Of a stretch of 64,000 bases of DNA, positions 24,478 to 37,600 are shown one piece after another. Position 1 is the stretch's first letter. Each line of letters begins with the position of its first letter. Both the position numbers and the translations under genes were made by a program. The DNA lies in assembly GCF_000002985.6 (NCBI RefSeq), contig NC_003279.8, positions 4,526,001-4,590,000 of the forward strand, read 5' to 3'. Under the pieces are notes generated by a model that saw only the letters and a program-made list of their open reading frames with translations, searched no databases and was not told the DNA's origin. Source of the DNA: Caenorhabditis elegans. Lineage: Eukaryota; Nematoda; Chromadorea; Rhabditida; Rhabditidae.

Positions 24478-26701
24478 ATGGATTCCATAGTATCCATCAC
24501 AAAAAACAACCGTCACCAGGCGAAGGTTAAGCAACGGCCAAGTAGTGTTGATGCTTCACATGTTCTCATTTCATGTCTCCGTGCAATTCTAGCACGTGGA
24601 ATATTTATTGTTCACTCGATTGTAACCATTCGGCAAACTGTGCTCATCAGCGAGAGGTAAGTGATGTTTGATGCTTGAAGAATCAATTTTTCACAAAAAA
24701 ACGGCGCAAGAAAAATGCAATTTTTGAATTGTTTCCAGAGAAAGTGTCTGGGGATTTGCACTTCTCTCGTTGCTCATCGTATTTGAAGGAGGATACGCGA
24801 TTATTATGCGAGCCGGAGATGAAAGAAAATGGTAAGAGATTTTATCGGAATTGTGCAAAATTTTTAGGTTAAAATTTTCAAACTTGACGATCGTAGGCAG
24901 AAAGGCAGGTATGTGCAGGCATGTGAGCATGCCTACGTTCCAACTCCTTACCTGCCTACTTATGTGCCTACCTATGTGAGATAATCTGAAAGCTAGGCAA
25001 TGTTTTTTTTCAAGTTTTAATTATTACACCCAGGTTCTGCACAAGTGTATTTCTGTACATTGTTGCCACAGCCCCACCAATTTGGATTTTGGAGACTCGA
25101 ATCTGTAATTGGAGAACTAATATGGAAAAAAACACGGAAGGTTTTGAAACACTTCAGCACCCTGTCGGTAGGTCAATGTTCAAATTAACCCAGGTTCATA
25201 GAATAATTCAGCTCTGAAAGATAATAGTGAGCTGCGGCTTCAGCTCCTTGAGCAGCTTCTTCTTGTAAATCTAATCGTTGGAAGATGGCTTCTCCCAAAA
25301 GGAGATATTTCAAGAGAACAGCTATCGCAGATTTTGTTGGCCTATTTGGTTGGTTTGAGTGTTTTACACTCGATACAAAAAATAACAAACCTTGAAAGCA
25401 CAAATTTTCAGGCAATTTCATCAGATATCGTAGAATTTTTCGATGTATTTAAGGAGAAAGTTGTTTATTCAAATAGTCGAGTTCAAACGATTGTACTTAC
25501 AGCCTGGACGGCAAGTTTCCTCTGAAATTCTAAAAAAACCATTATTTGAATTTTCAGTTGAGCCTCCTTCAATTCCCATTCGTACTCACAGTGAGTCGTG
25601 CTCGAAAAATGAGAGTTGCCATCACAAATGATTATGAGCAATTGTTTGCAAGACAGCGTCCTAGAAGTTGCTTTAAGGTACAGAAATCGGCTATTCAGTG
25701 ACAATTCAAAAATTTGATCTTTTCAGGCATTTTATGACGTTGATATTTGGGCAATTTTCCTTGCAAATGTGCTACAAGATGTTCCGTTTTTGTTGGTTAG
25801 ACTGTACTTGATGACTGTTCACAATTTGATCACATACACAATGATCTTCTTCTTCTTCAAAAATATGCTTATCATATTGCTACAAACTTATAGGTAAGGC
25901 GGGAAATTTCAGAAAGTTACGAAAAAAACTGATTTTGGTTGATCTGCGATACCTATAAGTATATTATAGGCATTGGCTAGATCACGGACAGCCTTGTAGG
26001 CACCCAGGTAGGCCTTTTAAGCCTGGGTGTCTTGTGTTACTGAACAAGTTTTCTATATCTTTGAGGGTAATATATAATGTTCATATGGGCAGATGTATCG
26101 GTGTTTGCACTTTTTTTTCGAAATTTTTTTTTTTACAAGAAGTCATCTTTATTAGTTTGGACAGAAACATGCTAAAGTAACAACTTGCTTAACTTTAAAA
26201 AATTCACAGAAAACGAAAGGACCGCAAATCTGTGATGTCAAATGCAATACATTATTCAAAGAAATGTTTTATTACAGATCGATAATAATCATCAATGACC
26301 GTTACATAAATCCAAAGCCCCCAGACATGGATATCATTGAGCATAATATGGATTTAATGAAATCTTCAAGAACAAATGATATTGATGATGATTATCCATC
26401 ATCTCCGTATTCTCATCATAAAACTCACAATAAACATTATGAGAAAATGAGCAAAAAAGAGAAGAAACGGGAGAAAAAATCAAAGAAGGCTGCTGCGGCG
26501 AACCACAAAAATGCAAGTCGAAATAATGGAAATGAGACGCCAAAAAAGACAAGAAGAAGCAGTTCAACGACTCCGACAAGAACGCCGAAACAGAGAAGAA
26601 GCTCAAGGATTCGGAGCATTTCTGATGAAAGAGAACAACTTTTTCCAAGGCATCACCATGGAAGACGACTGGATCGACTTGACACTTTGGAAGAAACTTA
26701 A
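24478..26701 (+). CDS. TMEM26-like multi-pass membrane protein
   Basis: Exons 24478-24656, 24739-24831, 25034-25167, 25212-25348, 25412-25510, 25558-25677, 25727-25893 and 26278-26701 join in phase to about 450 residues. Hydrophobic segments occur near residues 33-58, 61-83 and 92-112, with more after GRWLLPKGDISREQLSQILL. The order of motifs follows the TMEM26 family: IWILETR, GRWLLPKG, LSLLQFPFVLT, QDVPFLLVRLYL and a FFFFKNMLIILLQTYR block. The cytoplasmic tail is long and very basic (SKKEKKREKKSKKAAAANHK, then Ser/Arg-rich). Intron 5 uses a GC donor (ACG|GCAAGT, 25511). The exon 4 end is uncertain (25348 or 25360); 25348 was chosen because it keeps family spacing. A TTTCAG acceptor at 24450-24452 precedes the ATG, and AATAAA lies at 26767-26772. 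Family function is unknown to me. Confidence 0.85.
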
Positions 26702-28149
26702 TTTTTATTCTTTCTTTAATTTTTTAAACATTCAAATTGTTCGTTCAATTGCAGACTTTGGATAAAAATAAAGATTCATATAAAAAAAGAAAGGTTTATA
26801 TAATGGCAAAAAAAGGTTTTTTATTGAAATTTCAGAAAAAATCATTAAAATCAAATGTGTTTACTTTTAAAAATTTCAAATTCTTCAAGTAAACTTTGAT
26901 TTTTTAAATTTACCTTGATCCACCTCGAGTGCTCCATCCTCGGCTGCAAATGGTACCAATCCACGTCCTCCGCCAGCTCCATCCAACCAACACATCCTCA
27001 TCTTTGCCACGGCTGCTCCCCACCGGTCCCTGCTGCGCACTGCTGCTCCCAGCTGCTCCACGCTGCCCACCAGTGTCCTGCCAACCGAGCCGGCCAATGG
27101 TCCGACCAGACCATTGACCATACCAGAAGAGAGAGGTTTCCAAAACCTCGGACTGATTTTTGTACTGTTTTTCCGCCTTTTATAAAGCATCTGAGGTGGG
27201 GAGGCGGGGTTCAGTGAGGTTAGTGGATCAGGCGGTCACGATTATCTTATAAAGTTCATTTTCACTTTTTTGCCGGCTGCCGAAATTTTTCGGCAACTTC
27301 GGCAACTGCCGATATCAATGTCAAACATTTTGAAGCTCAGAAAAAAGCATTCAGAGAGCCTGAAAAATGCTGTATTTTCACTGTAAACGAAAAAAACGAC
27401 CATACTTTTTTCTAAAACGCTCAAAAGTATAATTTCAGCCAAAAAAACTTTAAAACCTGGTTGCCGGTTGCCGAAAAGTTGCCGGTTGCCAAAATTTTCC
27501 GTGTTCGGCAACTTCGGCAATTGCCGGTTGCCGAAATTTTTAGGGTTCGGAAACTTCAGCAATTGCCGGTTGCCGAAAATCTCGGTTGCCGCACAGCCCT
27601 GGTAGATAGGCGTCAAAACGCCAAGACTACTGTGACTAACACTAGCACTGGATATAGAAAATAACACCTTCTGGCTAACGTTCTTCCGATCTCTACATGA
27701 TTTTCTTCCACGTTAACTCCTAATCTCATTTTTTTTTATACTTTAAAATTTTTCAACTAACATTAATTTCCAAAAAATATTCATGCATCTCTAAATACAT
27801 GCTTCGTACCAAAAAGTGCATATTGTATGTTTGATGTTGAATGCAGAAAAATTTGTTAAATTAGTTCAAGCTGTAAAATCTACAAAAAAAAATGAATGCG
27901 CATTTTTTCTCGAGGAGTACACGAACGGCTCGCGTAAATTGGCACATGGTGTGAAGAATGACTCCACTCCAGCGTCTACCAGTGTGTTTTCGATTTTCTG
28001 TTGATTTTCGAAAAGAAAAGACACGTGGAAATTTTAATTTAAAAGAAAAACTGTAAAATCTGTTTTAAAAATAGAATTTGACGTTTCATATTCATTCCTT
28101 CCAACTATGCACAGAAATCTAACCATTTCTAAATTTTCACACAATCAAA
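26702..28149. other. Intergenic region with GC-rich island and repeats
   Basis: A GC-rich island at about 26915-27150 stands out. Its minus strand has two overlapping open frames rich in Gly/Ala/Arg but with no recognisable domain, start context or splice partners, so I do not call a gene. The TTGCCGG repeat at 27275-27595 and a CTCGAGGAGTACACGAACGG dispersed-repeat arm at about 27909 follow. Confidence 0.4.
27275..27595. repeat. TTGCCGG/CCGGCAA interspersed repeat
   Basis: Many copies of GTTGCCGGTTGCCGAAA and its complement (TTCGGCAACTTCGGCAA) lie in both orientations, with the densest cluster at 27460-27595. This is a typical low-GC nematode dispersed repeat capable of local hairpins. Confidence 0.8.
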
Positions 28150-29200
28150 ATGGTTTTGTCTCCGGAGCATCTGGGTTCGGATTATTGTAAGTTCGTCCGG
28201 ACGTGCATTATAGTTGGTCGCGAAATAGTTGGTGGCCGAGTTTTCTCTATTTCGAAAATCATCATTCTGTGATGTGGATTATCGAAATAAGCAAAAATTG
28301 AATGGCCGAAGGTTCACCTTTTCACGGCCACTCCTGTCATGTATCCTACAAAATATTTTCAGTGTGCTTCGTGGCCACCGCTACAATAACTAGCGTCGCA
28401 ATTACACTTGGGTGTACCGCCGGTCACCGTGAGATTTTCCGGAGAAGATCCAGCTCGAATTCAAAAAAGTCGAAAAAGTCGATGAAATCCAGGAAATCGA
28501 TGAAATCGAAGCGTGATCGTAGAACAAGTGAACGAGAAAGAAAATCGAGTAGAGATCGGAATAAGGTTAGTCGGAGGAGTATGAAGAGCTCGAGGGATCG
28601 GAAGAGTCGTCGGAGTTCCAAGGATCGGAAAAGCCATCGGAGCTCGAATCGGAAGAGAGACAGAGAAGATGATGTGAGAGACGGTTCACGGAAGGGAGTT
28701 AGAGATGGAAGAAGTCGGAAGTCTGGCAAGTCTCGAAAATCTCAAAAATCTCAAAAATCTACAAAACTTGAGAAAAAGAAGTGCTCGATCCGCTCCGAGG
28801 ACATCAAAACTCCACGGCATGACAGCGAGTACCGTCCAACTAATGAAGTTCGGTCGGTGTACGTGGCAACTGGACAATCCACGTATTCCAAGCCAAGTAA
28901 GCCCGAGAACGACAAATCATATTATTCGGTCCCTTCAAAAGATAAATCCACGTCGAAAAAGCAGAAGATGTTGAGAAGTGATATGGCGGATTCTGCTTCT
29001 CCGAAGAGCTTGAAAAAGATCAAGAGTTCGAAAGATCCATTGAGATCTTCTTCAAGAAAGACTACAAAACCGAGTAAGAAGTTGTCTGGGAGATCTTCGA
29101 AGAAGAACTTGGCGTCTAAAAAATCAAAAAAGAGGTTTGTGCTTTTAGGTTAAATTGTGAAAAGACTTTAATTGAACTACTTTTCAGATCCATGTGCTGA
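28150..29200 (+). CDS. Small membrane protein with long Ser/Lys/Arg-rich tail
   Basis: Exons 28150-28186, 28363-29134 and 29188-29200 join in phase to 273 residues. The short N-terminus (MVLSPEHLGSDY) runs into one hydrophobic segment (LCFVATATITSVAITLGC). A tail of about 230 residues follows, dominated by Ser, Lys and Arg (SKKSKKSMKSRKSMKSKRDR and SRDRKSRRSSKDRKSHRSSN). The tail resembles RS-type or highly phosphorylatable low-complexity sequence, but with no RNA-binding domain. The last exon adds only RSMC before the stop; reading through the donor would instead end FVLLG. AATAAA lies about 48 bp downstream. It is convergent with the next gene. I do not recognise a family. Confidence 0.7.
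28230..28340. repeat. GTGGCCGAG/CGGCCAC dispersed repeat in intron
   Basis: GGTGGCCGAGTTTTCTCTAT and the facing TTCACGGCCACTCC form an imperfect inverted repeat. Related pieces occur at 1608-1645 and near 31885. Confidence 0.6.
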
Positions 29201-29465
29201 CTCTCCTTCTCTGGGAAATTGAACTTATCATAAAAAAAGTCTAGTTGAAATAAAAAGTTTGGTCTTTTTTTCTATTTTCAGGGCCCATTAGTTTGTTAAT
29301 AAAAGTTGTCGATTCCTCGAAAAAGTATTGTAACCCGTGAAAATTGTTTTCTGTAATATATTTATGCTTAAAAATGTCTGAAAAACAAGACATAGTTTTA
29401 AAGGTGGAGTAGCCTTTCATCAAAATGGAAACCATTAAAAAACATTTAATAATCATAATTGAAAT

Positions 29466-30811
29466 TTAAATAGTATCATCAAATTGTGAAAAGTAGTTCA
29501 ACCCATCCGAACATTTCTCTTCGTGATGCCCAATTCCGCAAGAAAACTGATAATTGTCTCCTTGAGAAGATTCTGCTTCTTCCTGTTTCACTTCAAATTG
29601 TTCATTCATTTCATATTGGCAATATGCTTCTTCCTCTTGATATTGTTCAACTTCATCACCATCCAAATATTCCTCTATTTGATTTTTATCGATTTTTCCA
29701 GTTGTGAACAACTTTATCTGGTAGTGAACGATGTTGTTGGAGTCTAAAAATAAACTATTTGTCGTTTTTTTGGAATTTTAAGCAGTCAAGGCGCTACGAC
29801 GGCGCCTCTTAATTTTTAACAAAGCGTCAGATTTTACGCACAAACTATTGTGAAACCTTAGAAAATTATTACATACCTGTATAAATTGTGACGTCATCTG
29901 GAAAAACACTTTTGAGAAGTTCAAGTTGATCCAGACTGATTTCCTTCTTTTTTCGCTGCAATCGAGGTCTCGGTTCAACGGCCGGAGCGCGAACATTACG
30001 AACTTGATTAGAACACTGGAAAACAGAAATTACTGGTAAGAATAAAACATTTAGGAGCTTATCTGTCTTCTGGATACCCGAAGCCCTTCACTTTTTGCCA
30101 TCTCGTACACATCCTTTGATGATCCTTGTTTCAGAAGATCACGGATCCGTTCGGCGACGTTATCTGAAAATTGAACTTTATCGAAAACTTCCGTTCAGGT
30201 TACTGTACTGTTTGGATTACTGTAAGAATATAGAAAAAGTGGAACGCAAACCAGCACGACTTACCTGTAATCCTTGGTTTTTTCACTGAACCTTCCTCCG
30301 GCTCTTGATATACTCCTTTCCCAACCAGAAAATAATGGAAATAGCTATTATTTGCCACGTGGATTATCTAAGAAAAAACCCATGAAAAGGAATTAACTAG
30401 AATTTTAAATTTACATCTTTCCTGAAGTTTTCATTTCCAACAGATGTACATCTAATCGAGTGAAGAGGGCATCCTTGGACAACCATCTTTTTGTATGCAG
30501 GTTGATGACGTTGTGCGTCGCCTTCTGAGGAAAAATCATTGTTTTACTACAGATCCGAGACTTCAGGACTTTTGAAGGACCCTTTAGAAAATAAAAAAAA
30601 TGTAATAAAACTTACTCTGAGTCTGTGACCATCTGTGTCTATCATATGGAATCTTTGAGCCTTGGAGGCTTGTTTGAAAAAACAGACACTTTTTCTCGTT
30701 AAGCTTTTTCAGACTTTCTCCAGAAATTTGATCGACTATTTCAAACTGTTTATTTTCGATCAGCTCATCCCATTCTCGTCCCAACAAAAAGTGAGTGTAG
30801 GTTTTGGACAT
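29466..30811 (-). CDS. Unrecognised 303-residue protein, possible DNA/RNA-binding
   Basis: Minus-strand exons 30616-30811, 30415-30524, 30265-30367, 30078-30163, 29877-30015 and 29466-29743 join in phase to 303 residues. The N-terminal half contains KIPYDRHRWSQTQKGDAQRH followed by QGCPLHSIRC and a histidine at IIHVANN. This W...C...C...H arrangement could be a small zinc-binding fold of the FLYWCH/GCM type, but I cannot confirm it. A short helix-like segment (NVAERIRDLLKQGSSKDVYE) and a basic stretch (RPRLQRKKKEISLDQLELLK) follow. The C-terminus is acidic and Glu/Gln-rich. There is no signal peptide or membrane segment, so it is probably nuclear or cytoplasmic. A TTTCAG acceptor lies 5 bp before the ATG. 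It is divergent from the TMEM94-like gene. The exon 4 donor (GTATCC) is the weakest junction. Confidence 0.75.
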
Positions 30812-31690
30812 TTTTCTGAAAGTTTGAATTTCTGTAAATAAAAAAATCTTAAACACTGGGTTCTACAATAAATTGCATTTACAGTAACAAACACTATAAT
30901 TTGAAAAAAAAAATAGGGGGTACTGTATCATGATGTTTACGGATTTTTTCAATTACAGTAATCTAATGCTTAAAACTTTTTTAAAAATATCTTTTTTTTT
31001 TTCGACTCGAGGTTTTAATGAATTTCAACTCAATTTCGCTGGCAATGAGCTATACAATTTACAAAAAGGAACAAAAAGTATCGCAAGTTGTTTTTCTTCA
31101 AAAAAAAAACATTAAAAATGGTGCAAGAAGTCATTGAGATAGATAAAGTCATTGAATGAACAATTGAAAATGGCAAGTGACCCGACTGCCGTTCTATCTG
31201 CGTCTACACTAACCCGCATAGACTCTCACCCTTACTCTCACCTCCTACCCTCGCCCTCTCACTCACGTTGCAATAGCATTCGAACATAGGGAGACGCAGA
31301 CAGTGGGACAAATGCACATTGACGTAACCAACGGAGAGTTTGCAATGCTCTCATTTTGATTAATAATTTTAAGGTTTTGGTTAGGTCTAGTGTATAGGTG
31401 AACTGTGGGAATACTTTTCTACAGTAGAATGGGGATTAGCCCCGTCCATAGATTGCTCCAAATTTCTGGAGAGTTATTAGTAAAATTGCTTTGCTAGCAA
31501 ACTTTTTGAAATAATTCAGCCTTTAAAATAAAGTTTTCAGAAATTTTCAGAAAATCATGTTTTTGTTAAACATTTAAAACATTTTCAAAATTTTCAAATA
31601 AGTTCTCACAAAAACTATTCGATTATAAAATGACTATACAAATTCATTTTTCAGAGAACATGAATCGCCCAAAACAGTTCTAACCCAAAA
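30812..31690. promoter_or_regulatory. Divergent intergenic region
   Basis: This 879-bp gap lies between two divergent start codons and must hold the promoters of both. A pyrimidine-rich patch at 31205-31265 (CTCACCCTTACTCTCACCTC) stands out and is a candidate core promoter. A TTTTTCAG acceptor sits at about 31648-31655, upstream of the plus-strand ATG. Confidence 0.5.
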
Positions 31691-34600
31691 ATGGCAGAAG
31701 AACAAGAACTTGGTTTATCAAGTGATATTGCATTTGATAGACTGATTCTTGAAGCAAAATCATCAATTGCTGAATGGTATAGTGTGAATGTTGTCAAGTG
31801 CGTTCGTCTTGTTTTTGCTTTCTTTATTTTATTTTTTTTATTTGCAAAAAAAATATATATGGATTCACCGCATTTAAAAAATCGGTGGCCGAGTTTTACT
31901 TTTAAATTTTTTTTCTTCGAAATATCTTTTTTTCATTAAAAAATATTAAATTTTGGGAGTTTTTTTCCTAAGAGAGTGCCTCGAAAACTGTCCAAAATTA
32001 TATTTAATTTATTTTCCATCGTTTTCACTTCTAAAAGGTGGTCGAGTTTTTGTTTTTTCGCTAGCTATAGCTAAAGCCCACATGTACCAGTGCTAAAAGA
32101 AATAAAGCATCTTTTCGTAATGCATGTAAAATTGAAAATAATTCAGTTACATCATAATTTTCTTAACAAAGTCTGAGTTTATTTCAGTAAGCTCAAACCG
32201 GATGCTCATCGCCCCAACAAAGTATGTACATTCTCTCATTACTTCTGCACACGGACTTTTCTTTTTATTCGAATTTCATTGATTTTTCTGATCGTTGGAT
32301 CGGTTGATATGTGAGTTGTTCGGAATCAAATGAAATCTGAAATTGATGGAAAAGTTCCAGTTTGACAATGTTTTTTTATAAACTGTTAGGTCGTATTGAA
32401 TTCGTTAGCCTTCCGTGTTTTTAACAAGCAATTCAAATTTTCAAAAAAGTGCGGCAACTCAAAATAAAAACTTAGTAAGATTGGACCCCTGGATGCACTC
32501 AAATTTCAGTGAAAATCGTATAACGTATTCATCGGCGACCGTCTATGCTCTTCTACTTCTTTACACAATTTTATTGGAAGTATGGCAGAACCGTATTCGT
32601 TCAACAGCTTTTCAACAGAAATATCGGAAAGCATTTGATGCGATTTTAGAGATGGAAAAGCAGAAGCCCACAAAATTCAACTACAATCCGAAAAGTCTTG
32701 AAGCTGTAACCGATGACGTGGCAGTCTGTCAGTCGTGTTTCCGTGATGGACAAGTTATGGAAGTTCCGAGGATTCTGTTGGTCATTGGAGATGTGATTAC
32801 GTTTCGGCCAGGGCAGGTAAGGGGAAAAATCTTTGAAAAATAATTTATATTATTTTTTAAATGAGGTGATATGTAACTGGAATTTTTTTTTTGATAATCT
32901 GTTATAATTTTTTTTCAGTTGTATTGGCAAATAATCAAAAAATTAAACAAATTATGTAATTTATGGGAATTTTCAGGTGGCTCCATGTAACTGTGAGACA
33001 TTCGATGGCCGAGTTCTAGCTGAAGGCGATCGGCTCAGCTGGGATATCAAATCCGATAAGAAGTCTGGATTTGTAGATCCACTTGAGCCTGTTTATGTGA
33101 GCTCTTAATCATTAAAATTATAGTCAGTTACACCTCCACTTTACAGGCTCGCGTTACATGCTACCCAATCAAGAATCATCTAGAAACAGCCCTATCAGCT
33201 GATGATAGTCCTTTGCAATTTGACTATCAATTACAATATATGATCCATAATGTTTTTGAGCATTATGTGATACCAGTTGCTTTGCTCTGCTCAATTCTCG
33301 GAACAATTGTGCGATTCTGTTACTCTGACGATGAAAATTTATTCGGGACCAGGTAAACACTGTCTAGGAGCCGGAACTGATTTCCTTCCTCATCTTTCTC
33401 TATTTTCCCCCGTATCAATCAGTTTCATATCTTTAGATTTGTGTTCGCTGTGCCAAGTCTTACTGTGCTCCCACTTCTGATCCTTCAACTCCCACTTCTT
33501 CTTCATTTTGTCAAGTTTATAAATAATCGAGAAGTAGCAAAGTTCCTGGGATTACCAGATGATTTCGAGTCTTGTAAGGATTTGGTCAGCATATTATCAA
33601 GTATTACTGGGACCAGTTTTGTTGATAAAAAAGGCATTTTGTCATGTGCCCATCCGTCGATCGAGAAAGTCGTGTTTGCCACAAATCAGGCTGGTAAGTT
33701 AGAGGAGCCAGGCAAACTAGAGAAATAGTAAATAATTTTTAGTATTAGATAGGGTATTTTTCAGGTTACACTGTCAAACAAAACATTTCAGCTTGTCAGG
33801 TTTGTCCGAACTTACCATACCTAACGGCGCAAAGTCCAATCTTTTGATATCTCGTCAACGGCGGGAAATGAGCAGTAGGCCCTCATGTGGCAGGCAAGAA
33901 CATCTTTAAATGCCCTTGCCTACAGTGCAAGCCGTCATAATTTTAGGGAAACAACTACTGCTTGAAATAAATTGGCGCCTTATTCCAGATGAATCCGGAA
34001 CTCTTGGAATACACCTAGAAGTGATGAACTTGTCATCTGATCAGGAACCAACTATAAATTCATCTGGTCAACCATCAAATAAATGGACTCTTTCAATGGA
34101 TGACCCCAATTGGCAACGGTTTCTTCCAAATCTTCTTCCATTATCCTATAACTTACTTCTGAATTCTTGTAAGCAATCGGAATCCTTCCATCAGTTTGTG
34201 GATCATCTAGCTGTAGTGGCAACAAAAGTGAGTTCGTTGAAACTTAATCAGCTTAGGTTTTACTGATTTAGCAAAATGTATAATTTTGTATTTCCAGGTG
34301 CCCCGAACCATTGCAACTGCAAATCGTCGTTGCGTGTGCCAACTTCCCTCTCTTCTCGGCTTCACTTCGAAAAGTCTTGATAACTTTCAAGGACCTCCAA
34401 AAATTTTGGGTTTCTACAAAAAACAGCCGGGTGAAGCTGCTCTTCCAGGCCTTACAAAGCACCGGACACCTATTGAAATGGCATTTTGTACAATTCATGA
34501 TGATGCAAAGTCTCTTCATAGTCATTTAGCATGCCAGGGAACTGCCAATTTGGTGGTTGATGTGAGTGAAGAGAATTTCAAATTTTTAATTTTTTTTGAA

Positions 34601-37600
34601 ACAGTAAGTCCTAAGTAGTAAGGCAAGAGAGAAGGCAGATAGGAAAAAAAAGTTTTTTTACTAGTTATAAAATTAATTATTCTTAAAATCATAGAACATT
34701 TCAGGCTTGCACGCACATTTGGAATGGAACGGAAGTTATTCCAATGTCAAAAAGATTGAAATCTTCGGTAAAAGATTTTTATTTGAGACATTCAATGACT
34801 GGGCATTGCCTAGCTGTTTCATACCGTCCATGTTTCTCAAAGTTAGCAACTTCATTGGCTGGAAAGTATGTAGAAGTTCCATTGAATCAAGAACACTCGA
34901 AAATTGAAACAGCACTGCCAAGAAGTCACAGTAACGGTAATTTTTGAAAACTACAAAAATGTCCTAGTTATGAGAAAAATCAATTTTTCTTGTGTTTGGT
35001 CAATTATCTGTTGTTAGATACTTTTCGAATTTAAATTAATATTGCCGCTTCAAAAATGCAATTCCTAAATCTGTGTATTAAATATTGGATCCGTCTAAAT
35101 TTTGGCATGAAGTAGAGGCTCCGCCCATATCTTGGCTTCAAACACATAATCTACGAGACTTCTTCAGAATCGTTCGACGAAATTGACTACACAAAAACCG
35201 TTCGTACCGCTGACTCTGCAATCGATCAATATTTCACGGGTCAAATTCTGTGTGGACTCGTTGTTCTGCACTATGAACCAATTCCACAATCTGTTTCAAT
35301 TATTGAGAAACTGGATCAAATATGTGTTCGCCCTGTTTATTTTTCAAAAGAAAACGAGCTGCGGAGTAGAGTTTTTGCGGAGAAACTTGGAATTGAAGCC
35401 GGATGGAATTGTCATATTTCGTTAGCCGAAGAGGAATCGGCGCCTGTAAGGAAGGCTGGTGTGGCTCATGAACAATTTTTGGCGCAGAAACCAAGTAGAT
35501 CAAAGTTTTGGAGACGAATCGCATTGTAAGTTAATTCCAAAATAAACTAGTGAGCAAATCTAAAAGCGTCGAAGCCAGAGAACTTGAGTGTATCCAAAAT
35601 ATTTTGAACTTCAGAAGTGAATCTAACTTGGAAAGTCTGGACTGCGAATCTCTCGCCCGTGGATCTCCATCCCTTCGGAAAATGAGCGTGGTTTCTGCGA
35701 AAATGGCTCCAATCCCAAATATTGCACGACTCCCGACGGGTGTTCAGAATGTTCGGCCGCATTTGGATGAAGTAGATAATGTTCCACTTCTCGTTGGATT
35801 ATTCACAGATTCAAACACTTCTGCGGTCGAGGAAATGATTGAGATTATGCAGGTATTGATGAGTTTTGGATTTCCTAGATAATCAGGGTTTCAGGAAAAT
35901 GGAGAAGTTGTGATGGTAGTGGGAAGTTGTCGGAATGCGAGTAATTCAATGATCTACTCAAAAGCTAATATTTCCGTGTGTGTGGATGATGTAGAAGAAC
36001 CCGCATGCCGGCTATTGGATCATCCAGTTGAATCTGTGAACAATAATGTTATGCAGATTTCAAGTAGGCTTACTGCGTTAGCCACGGATTTTCGATTGGA
36101 TCATGTAAAGGTATTTTTCATTCTAGTTCATTTTTTAAACAGAATGTAGTTATCGTAGCTAAATTCAGTGGGAAAATGGTTTTTTTTTAAATTTTAATAC
36201 TTAAAGTTTTAAATTTTAACCATGGTTTTTTAGATTCATGTTCAAATACTGTTCGAACAGGAAAAAATGCGCTAAATTTCTCAAATAGCCAAAAAAACAT
36301 TTTCAAAATTTTTTCATGATGCTAAAACTCTGACTGAAAACATTAGAAAGTCTAAAAATTGTTAAAGATATTCAATTTCAAAAACTTCCCTTGCGCTACT
36401 CCTCTTTTAAAACAAAATTCTAACACTCTACAAAAATATTTTTTTTCTAAATTACAGCTTCTAAAAATGTCATCACTGATAGTATGTGCTCGTCATCGAA
36501 TGTCATCATTCCGTCATTCTCTTCTATTTATTCTATATGCTTCACTTTTATATTCAGTGACAATTCTCATGTCAACATTCTTCTTTCTACCAATTATTTT
36601 CACACATTCTCAAACTATTTTGACCTCATTTCTACATATTCCTGTATTGTTTTTGGGCACTTTATTCACAAGTTTTGAGCCAAAATCAAAGATAATAAGG
36701 ATCGCACCAAAGGTTAGTTATTTTAAAATTGAAAAAAAGTGGTTCAGGATTGACATAAAACTTACATTTTGTATGAGCTGTAAACTGTAAGAGTAAAATT
36801 ATATTGAAGTTTATGAGTTAAAGCATTTTGAGAAAACCCAAAAACTTTGTGTTCTTTGCAATTTCCAATTAAAATCCAAATATTCCAGAACTCATCTGAA
36901 ATTCCAAAAGTAGAAAAGCTGAAAACAGTGAGTCAGTTCATTTGGCAATTTGTTCCATCTGCTGTATACATCAACATTCTATTTCTCATCCTTTTAATGG
37001 CAAACTCCAATCTCATGTGCTCATTTTCCGATATTTCGTGCTTATTCAATACGGACGGATCTGCAGGTTCACAGCCACTTTTGGAATTTAATGAGACAAG
37101 ATTGGGACAAGTTAGTCTATCAACTGAGACAATAAGGCATATCATTGGATTACAGGTACGTTGAAAGAATTATCAAGAAATAATTTCGACTGAAAGACTT
37201 TCAGATAACTGTTATCTATTGTGTCTTGTCATCAAGTTTTGTCTACGGGCTATCTTCTCTATGGTACGAATTTCCAATTAAGTGTCTTCTTTGGGATGCA
37301 GCTGTCATTGTGTGTCTTATCACCCAGGTATGATTGAAGCGTTGAGAACTAATACTTGAATTGATTTTCAAACGTAGAAATTCGTTTTTTGCACACTTTT
37401 TGAGTTTTTCCCCTAGAAACCTCTATACTCTTCAATTTCCAGATTGGCTATTCATATCTTCGAGGTGTTCATCTTTCCGACCTCTTTTCCCTTCTTCCAT
37501 TGGGAATTTTATTCATATGGATATGTATTATTGTAATCGTCAATGAGTTGATCAAAATCCGTCGGATACGTCAATTCACTCGTGAACAAAGAAGAACCAA

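Noticed and set aside
26885-27217. Possible gene in the GC-rich island
   Set aside because: Two minus frames and one plus frame are all open, none has a recognisable motif, and no splice-linked exons were found. It is kept as an observation only.
27242-27667. 141-codon minus-strand frame
   Set aside because: It is largely composed of the TTGCCGG interspersed repeat (repeated NFGNRQL) and shows no other coding signal.
33694-33946. Extra coding exon in TMEM94-like intron 6
   Set aside because: Phase is preserved by joining 33693 to 33947 directly, and the intervening sequence has stops and no family motif.
35183-35425. Alternative frame MTTQKPFVPLTLQ over the TMEM94-like exon
   Set aside because: It is a shadow frame. 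The in-phase reading gives the conserved ATPase hinge motif.
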